From Bacilli bacterium (lineage in GTDB: Bacteria; Bacillota_I; Bacilli_A; RF39; UBA660): a stretch of DNA of 10,593 nucleotides. Below are positions 6,917 to 10,593 of this stretch, in pieces. The position numbers and the translations under genes are program-made. The stretch is taken from NCBI GenBank assembly GCA_024683115.1, contig JAIKYM010000095.1:1-10593 (forward strand), read 5' to 3'. Position 1 is the first letter of the stretch, and each line of letters starts with the position of its first letter. The notes under the pieces were generated by a model. It made no database searches, had not been told where the DNA came from, and was given only the letters and a program-made list of their open reading frames with translations.

Positions 6917-8368
6917 ATGATGGATAAGACTATAGTAAAATTACATGAAGAACTTAAAAATAACAAAGTTACTTCAGATGAATTAGTTAAAGAATCATTA
7001 GAAAAATCACATGAAGTACAAGAAAAATGTAATGCTTTCGTTACAATTATTGATGATGCTAAAGGTACTGAAGTAACTGATGATTTATTATCAGGTATTC
7101 CATTTGGTATTAAAGATAATTATTCAACTAAAGGAATCTTATCGACTGGATCATCTAATACATTAAAGGATTATGTTCCATTCTTTACTGCAACTGCAAT
7201 AGAGAATTTAACTAAACATGGATGTGTTCCAGTTAATAAAACAGCAATGGATGAATTTGGTATGGGTGGAACTGGTACAACAGGTCATACTGGTGTACAA
7301 AAGAATCCTTGGGATACTACTCGTATGTGTGCTGGATCTTCATCAGGTTCTGCTGCTGCTGTAGCTGCTGGTGTTTATCCATTTGCTACAGGTTCAGATA
7401 CTGGTGATTCAATAAGAAAACCTGCTGCTTTCTGTGGTATTGTAGGATATAAACCAACATATGGTATGATTTCAAGATATGGTTTATTTGCTTTCGCATC
7501 ATCATTAGATACATGTGGTGTTTTAACAAGAAGTGTTGAAGATGCTGCTATCGTTGTTGATGCAATGAAGGGTAAAGATCCTAAAGATATGACATCTTGG
7601 GATTCATCAAATATAAATTTATATAAAGATTTAAATAAAGATATTAAAGGTAAGAAATTATTCTATATCAAAGAAATTGTTGATAAGTCTAACTATAAGA
7701 ACTTACCAGAAGAAACTGAAAAACATTTAGATAATTTTATGGCTACATTAGATAGGTTAAAAGAATTGGGTGCAGAAGTTGAAGCTGTATCTATTGATCA
7801 AAACTTACTTAATGCTATAGCATCAACTTATGTAGTATTATCATGTGCTGAAGCTACATCTAATATGTCTAACTTAACAGGTTTCATCTTTGGACCTCGT
7901 GGAGAAGGAAATACTTACCAAGAACAAATGAAGGATCACAGAACTAAAGGATTCTCATCATTAATTAAGAGAAGATTTATAATTGGTTCATATGTATTAC
8001 AAGCATGTAATCAAGATAGATATTTCAAGAATGCTCAAAGAGCTAGAAGATTAATTGTTGATGCAATTAAAGAACAATTCAAGAAATATGATGGATTAAT
8101 TATGCCTGTAGGTACTGGTGTAGCACCTAAGATAGATGGAACAGATAAAGTAACTGATGATGAATTAACACCATTAGATGAACACTTACAAATAGGTAAC
8201 TTTGGTGGATTCCCATCAATTACAATACCTAATGGATTCATTGATGGTTTACCAGTAGGTGTTAATATTACAGGTAACTGTTATGATGATCAAAATGTAT
8301 TAAATATTGCTTATGCCTTAGAATCATCTATGGATTATAAGAATCAAATAGCTAAGGAGGTAAAGTAA
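6917..8368 (+). CDS. gatA: Asp-tRNA(Asn)/Glu-tRNA(Gln) amidotransferase subunit A (glutaminase)
   Basis: GatA is the amidase-signature subunit that frees ammonia from glutamine and passes it to GatB. In this 483-residue protein the Ser-cisSer-Lys triad is recognisable as Lys66 (GIKDN), Ser141 (AGSSSGSAAA) and Ser165 (GSDTGDSIRKPA). The 99-residue Lys-to-Ser and 24-residue Ser-to-Ser spacings equal those of Staphylococcus aureus GatA (79, 154, 178). Two positions differ from the usual signature: SSGGS reads SSSGS (Ser143), and TGGSIR reads TGDSIR (Asp164, next to the nucleophile in the oxyanion-hole region). I believe the latter also occurs in some Mollicutes and Clostridia GatA, so activity is likely kept. 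ATG 6917 or ATG 6920 could start translation; GGTGGTGGAG (6903-6912) gives a spacing of 4 or 7. One base separates it from gatC. Confidence 0.96.
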   Translation: MMDKTIVKLHEELKNNKVTSDELVKESLEKSHEVQEKCNAFVTIIDDAKGTEVTDDLLSGIPFGIKDNYSTKGILSTGSSNTLKDYVPFFTATAIENLTKHGCVPVNKTAMDEFGMGGTGTTGHTGVQKNPWDTTRMCAGSSSGSAAAVAAGVYPFATGSDTGDSIRKPAAFCGIVGYKPTYGMISRYGLFAFASSLDTCGVLTRSVEDAAIVVDAMKGKDPKDMTSWDSSNINLYKDLNKDIKGKKLFYIKEIVDKSNYKNLPEETEKHLDNFMATLDRLKELGAEVEAVSIDQNLLNAIASTYVVLSCAEATSNMSNLTGFIFGPRGEGNTYQEQMKDHRTKGFSSLIKRRFIIGSYVLQACNQDRYFKNAQRARRLIVDAIKEQFKKYDGLIMPVGTGVAPKIDGTDKVTDDELTPLDEHLQIGNFGGFPSITIPNGFIDGLPVGVNITGNCYDDQNVLNIAYALESSMDYKNQIAKEVK

Positions 8369-8369
8369 T

Positions 8370-9818
8370 ATGGGTAAATATTATGTAACAATTGGTTTAG
8401 AGATGCACTGTGAAGGTTCTGAAACAAACTCTAAAGTGTTCTCATCAGGTAGAAATGAATATACTGAAGAATCTAATTCAAATATATCTCCAGTAGATAT
8501 GGCATTTCCAGGTATACTTCCTGTAGTTAATAAAAAAGCAGTAGAACAATCTATAATGATGGCTTCTATCTTACATGCAAGAATACCTGAATATATGTAT
8601 TTTGAAAGAAAGAACTATTATTATCCAGATTTACCTAAAGGATATCAATTAACTCAAAATCCACCAGAAGAATGTGTTGGTAATGGTGGTTATATAGATA
8701 TTGAAAGAGAAGATGGTTCAACATTCAGAGTAGAAATTGATAATCTACACTTAGAAGAAGATGCTGCTCAATCAACACACTTATATGATACATCTACAAT
8801 TAACTATAATAGAGCTGGTGTACCATTATTTGAACTTGTTACAACTCCATGTCTACATTCTGCAGATGATGCTGTAACTTATTTAGAGTACATTAGAGCC
8901 ATTTATCAATACTGTGGTATATCTGAAGCTGATAGTAAAAAAGGACAAATCAGATGCGACGTAAACGTATCTATAAGTGATGATCCAAATACATTAGGTA
9001 CTAAAGTTGAAATTAAGAATGTTAACTCATTCTCTGCAGTAAGAGATGCAATTAACTATGAAATTCAAAGACAATCAGATCTTAAGGATGATGGAAGATA
9101 TGATGAAGAAGTAGAACAAGAAACAAGAAGATGGGATGAAGCATCTATGAAGACTGTTCACATGAGATTTAAAGTAGATGCAATAGATTATAAGTATTTT
9201 GTTGAACCAAATATTCCTAGATTTAAATTAGATGAAAAATGGGTTAAAGAAATACAAGAATCTATTCCTGAATTACCATATGAAAGAAAAGAAAAATACA
9301 TGAACGAGTTAGGTTTATCTTCATATGATGCAGGTATAATTATTAAAGAAAAACCAACTGCTGATTATTTTGAAAAGTGTGTAGAATTAGGTGTTGATCC
9401 TAAGACTGCTGCTAACTGGTTATGTACTCAAATACTTGGTTATTTATATCAAGAAGAATTAAATATTCAAGATTTATATTTAACTCCTGAATATTTAAAA
9501 CAAATAACTGATGCTATTAAAGATGGTTCTATTTCATCTAAACAAGCTAAAGATGTATTTGCTAAAACTTTAGAAGAAAAAGAAGAACCTAATACAATAA
9601 TGGAAAAATATTCAATTAAACAAATGTCTGACGATGGTGCTTTACTTGATATTGTTATTAAAGTATTAGATAACTCTGAATCACAAATTAACCAATATAA
9701 AGATGGTCAAACAAACTTATTTAACTATTTTGTTGGTCAAGTAATGAAAGAAACTAAAGGACAAGCAAATCCAGTTAGATTAAAAGAATTATTAGATCAA
9801 GAATTAGCTAAGAGATAA
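8370..9818 (+). CDS. gatB: Asp-tRNA(Asn)/Glu-tRNA(Gln) amidotransferase subunit B
   Basis: GatB binds the mischarged tRNA, phosphorylates its Asp or Glu side chain with ATP and adds the ammonia delivered from GatA. The 482 residues show GLEMH (9-13; usually GLEVH), FERKNYYYPDLPKGYQ (78-93), LHLEEDAAQSTH (126-137), NRAGVPLFELVT (147-158), RCDVNVSI (195-202), EIKNVNSF (214-221) and EQETRRWDEA (249-258). A C-terminal helical/YqeY tail ends in KGQANP...LDQELAKR. The CxC and CPVC cysteines present in many GatB proteins are missing, as they are in S. aureus. The usual YRYFPEP reads YKYFVEP (274-280). AAGGAGG (8354-8360) inside gatA precedes the ATG by 9 bases. The stop codon sits in the loop of the operon terminator. 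Confidence 0.96.
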   Translation: MGKYYVTIGLEMHCEGSETNSKVFSSGRNEYTEESNSNISPVDMAFPGILPVVNKKAVEQSIMMASILHARIPEYMYFERKNYYYPDLPKGYQLTQNPPEECVGNGGYIDIEREDGSTFRVEIDNLHLEEDAAQSTHLYDTSTINYNRAGVPLFELVTTPCLHSADDAVTYLEYIRAIYQYCGISEADSKKGQIRCDVNVSISDDPNTLGTKVEIKNVNSFSAVRDAINYEIQRQSDLKDDGRYDEEVEQETRRWDEASMKTVHMRFKVDAIDYKYFVEPNIPRFKLDEKWVKEIQESIPELPYERKEKYMNELGLSSYDAGIIIKEKPTADYFEKCVELGVDPKTAANWLCTQILGYLYQEELNIQDLYLTPEYLKQITDAIKDGSISSKQAKDVFAKTLEEKEEPNTIMEKYSIKQMSDDGALLDIVIKVLDNSESQINQYKDGQTNLFNYFVGQVMKETKGQANPVRLKELLDQELAKR

Positions 9819-9831
9819 TCTTAGCTTTTTT
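9806..9831 (+). terminator. Intrinsic terminator of the hisS-gatB operon, overlapping the gatB stop
   Basis: AGCTAAGA (9806-9813) pairs perfectly with TCTTAGCT (9819-9826) around the five-base loop GATAA, followed by a T-run to 9831. The loop contains the gatB stop TAA (9816-9818), so the 5' arm is coding sequence. It separates the operon from the downstream reductase gene. Confidence 0.85.
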
Positions 9832-9834
9832 CTA

Positions 9835-9843
9835 TGCTATAAT
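9835..9843 (+). promoter_or_regulatory. Extended -10 promoter of the dihydrofolate reductase gene
   Basis: TGC-TATAAT (TATAAT at 9838-9843) is an extended -10 element placed four bases after the terminator T-run. No good -35 is visible at 17 bases. The start site would be near 9850, giving a leader of roughly a dozen bases beginning at the GGAAGTGA ribosome binding site (9850-9857). Confidence 0.7.
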
Positions 9844-9861
9844 ATATTTGGAAGTGATAAT

Positions 9862-10362
9862 ATGTTAGCTATAATTGTTGCAAGATCAAAAAATAATGTT
9901 ATAGGTAAAGATGGATGTATTCCTTGGAGAATAAAAGGAGAACAAAAACAATTTAAGGAATTAACAACTAACAATGTTGTTATCATGGGAAGAAAAACAT
10001 ATGAGGATATAGGACATCCTCTACCTAATAGATTAAATATTGTTATATCATCTACAGTTAACTATGAAGGAGAAAATCTAATAACAGTTAAAAGTTTACA
10101 AGAAGCTTTAGAATATACAGATGGAAAAGATGTATATGTTGCAGGTGGCTTTGGTGTATTTAAAGAAGCTATTCCATATGTTGATAAAATGTATATTACT
10201 GAAGTAGATATGGAAGTTGAAAATGGAACTACATTTTTTCCTGAGTTTAATGAAGATGAATTTGATAAAGAAGAAGGCGAAATCCTTGGAGACGAAATAA
10301 AATTCCAAAGAGTAATATATAGTAGAAAAAGAGGAGAAGAAACTAGATCTAAGAGTATCTAG
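9862..10362 (+). CDS. folA: Dihydrofolate reductase
   Basis: The enzyme reduces dihydrofolate to tetrahydrofolate with NADPH, feeding thymidylate, purine and formyl-Met-tRNA synthesis. The 166 residues fit the family (about 160). Visible features are VIGKDGCIPW (13-22), the acidic catalytic residue as Glu27 in IKGEQKQFK (24-32), VIMGRKTYEDIG (40-51), PLPNRLNIVIS (53-63) with Arg57, the cofactor loop VYVAGG (91-96), and YITEVD (111-116) with Thr113. Glu in place of the usual Asp27, within a KGEQ or GEQK context, is the pattern of mobile DfrA-type trimethoprim-resistant reductases and of some clostridial chromosomal enzymes. It is a single-gene unit with its own promoter and terminator, and no thyA is next to it. 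Base use matches the neighbours, so there is no sign of recent transfer. Trimethoprim sensitivity cannot be read from sequence alone. Confidence 0.94.
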   Translation: MLAIIVARSKNNVIGKDGCIPWRIKGEQKQFKELTTNNVVIMGRKTYEDIGHPLPNRLNIVISSTVNYEGENLITVKSLQEALEYTDGKDVYVAGGFGVFKEAIPYVDKMYITEVDMEVENGTTFFPEFNEDEFDKEEGEILGDEIKFQRVIYSRKRGEETRSKSI

Positions 10363-10368
10363 TTTTTT
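10341..10368 (+). terminator. Intrinsic terminator overlapping the folA stop codon
   Basis: AACTAGAT (10341-10348) pairs with ATCTAGTT (10357-10364) around an eight-base loop, and the T-run continues to 10368. The folA stop TAG (10360-10362) is part of the 3' arm. This is the second terminator in the window built into the end of a coding region. Confidence 0.8.
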
Positions 10369-10379
10369 ATTTATCTTTG

Positions 10380-10388
10380 TGCTAGAAT
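10380..10388 (+). promoter_or_regulatory. Extended -10 promoter of the last gene
   Basis: TGC-TAGAAT (TAGAAT at 10383-10388) repeats the arrangement found before folA: terminator T-run, short spacer, TGC plus a -10-like hexamer, then a GGAAG ribosome binding site (10400-10404). No clear -35 is visible. One mismatch to TATAAT makes it weaker than the folA promoter. Confidence 0.5.
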
Positions 10389-10411
10389 AACAACTCATAG
10401 GAAGTTTTATT

Positions 10412-10593
10412 ATGAAAAAGTATATATATCTAAGTATTATAGTTATATTAATTATTGTTTGTGTACTACTTAATCGTAATACATATGATTTAGGTAAAAA
10501 GATAGTAATCCTAACTGATGAACCTATTGAAAATGATATTGAATTAATAAACTTAAATGTTAAAGAAGTATCTAATAAATATGAAGAGTTTAA
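10412..10593 (+). CDS. N-terminus of an unrecognised membrane-anchored protein (partial at window edge)
   Basis: ATG 10412 follows TAGGAAG (10399-10404) by 7 bases and opens a frame that is still open after 60 codons at the window end. Residues 2-3 are Lys. Residues 4-20 are a strongly hydrophobic stretch (YIYLSIIVILIIVCVLL) that looks like an uncleaved signal anchor. A hydrophilic, acidic region with KKIVILTDEP follows and would lie outside the cytoplasm. The Cys at residue 17 is preceded by Val, so it is a poor lipoprotein site. I do not recognise the family. Its own promoter after the folA terminator suggests a separate transcript. Confidence 0.7.
   Translation, partial: MKKYIYLSIIVILIIVCVLLNRNTYDLGKKIVILTDEPIENDIELINLNVKEVSNKYEEF

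Noticed and set aside
10412..10480. Lipoprotein signal in the last gene
   Set aside because: The only Cys in the hydrophobic stretch is preceded by Val, not Gly, Ala or Ser, and the hydrophobic run continues after it.

Overview
This window is about 30% GC. It looks like part of the chromosome of a low-GC Bacillota/Mycoplasmatota-type bacterium, possibly an uncultured gut lineage of Bacilli close to the Mollicutes. The clues are strongly AT-biased codons (Arg almost always AGA), AAGGAGG-type ribosome binding sites, a T-box leader, the hisS-aspS gene order and a GatCAB amidotransferase. Everything recognised lies on the + strand, and no mobile element, CRISPR array, tRNA or rRNA was seen.

Layout. 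Bases 2-184 hold the last 60 codons of an unrecognised gene. A consensus sigma-A type promoter (198-226) then fires into a T-box riboswitch (about 233-433). Its expression platform ends in a U-tract just ahead of a tightly packed seven-gene operon: hisS (455-1705), aspS (1717-3477), asnS (3486-4853), a second aspS (4875-6620), gatC (6622-6915), gatA (6917-8368) and gatB (8370-9818). The operon ends at a terminator hairpin that contains the gatB stop codon. A dihydrofolate reductase gene (9862-10362) follows with its own extended -10 promoter. It too ends in a stop-overlapping terminator, followed by a similar promoter and the start of a membrane-anchored unknown protein (10412 to the window edge).

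How the genes work together. The operon is centred on loading tRNA-Asp and tRNA-Asn. The first AspRS has the Leu/Lys pair typical of enzymes that charge only tRNA-Asp. The second has His at the key anticodon-domain position and lacks the Lys, the pattern of non-discriminating enzymes that also make Asp-tRNA-Asn. GatCAB, encoded directly after it, can amidate that product to Asn-tRNA-Asn, and probably also Glu-tRNA-Gln to Gln-tRNA-Gln. AsnRS supplies a second, direct route to Asn-tRNA-Asn. The T-box appears to read an AAC (Asn) codon, and its acceptor-pairing base suits a G73 tRNA such as tRNA-Asn, not tRNA-His. Asparagine charging therefore probably controls the whole operon, including hisS.

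Most notable points: the two AspRS paralogues are both bacterial type and seem to have split into discriminating and non-discriminating forms within one lineage. Their catalytic halves are nearly identical even at DNA level while their tRNA-reading domains differ. The T-box has an unusually short expression platform.
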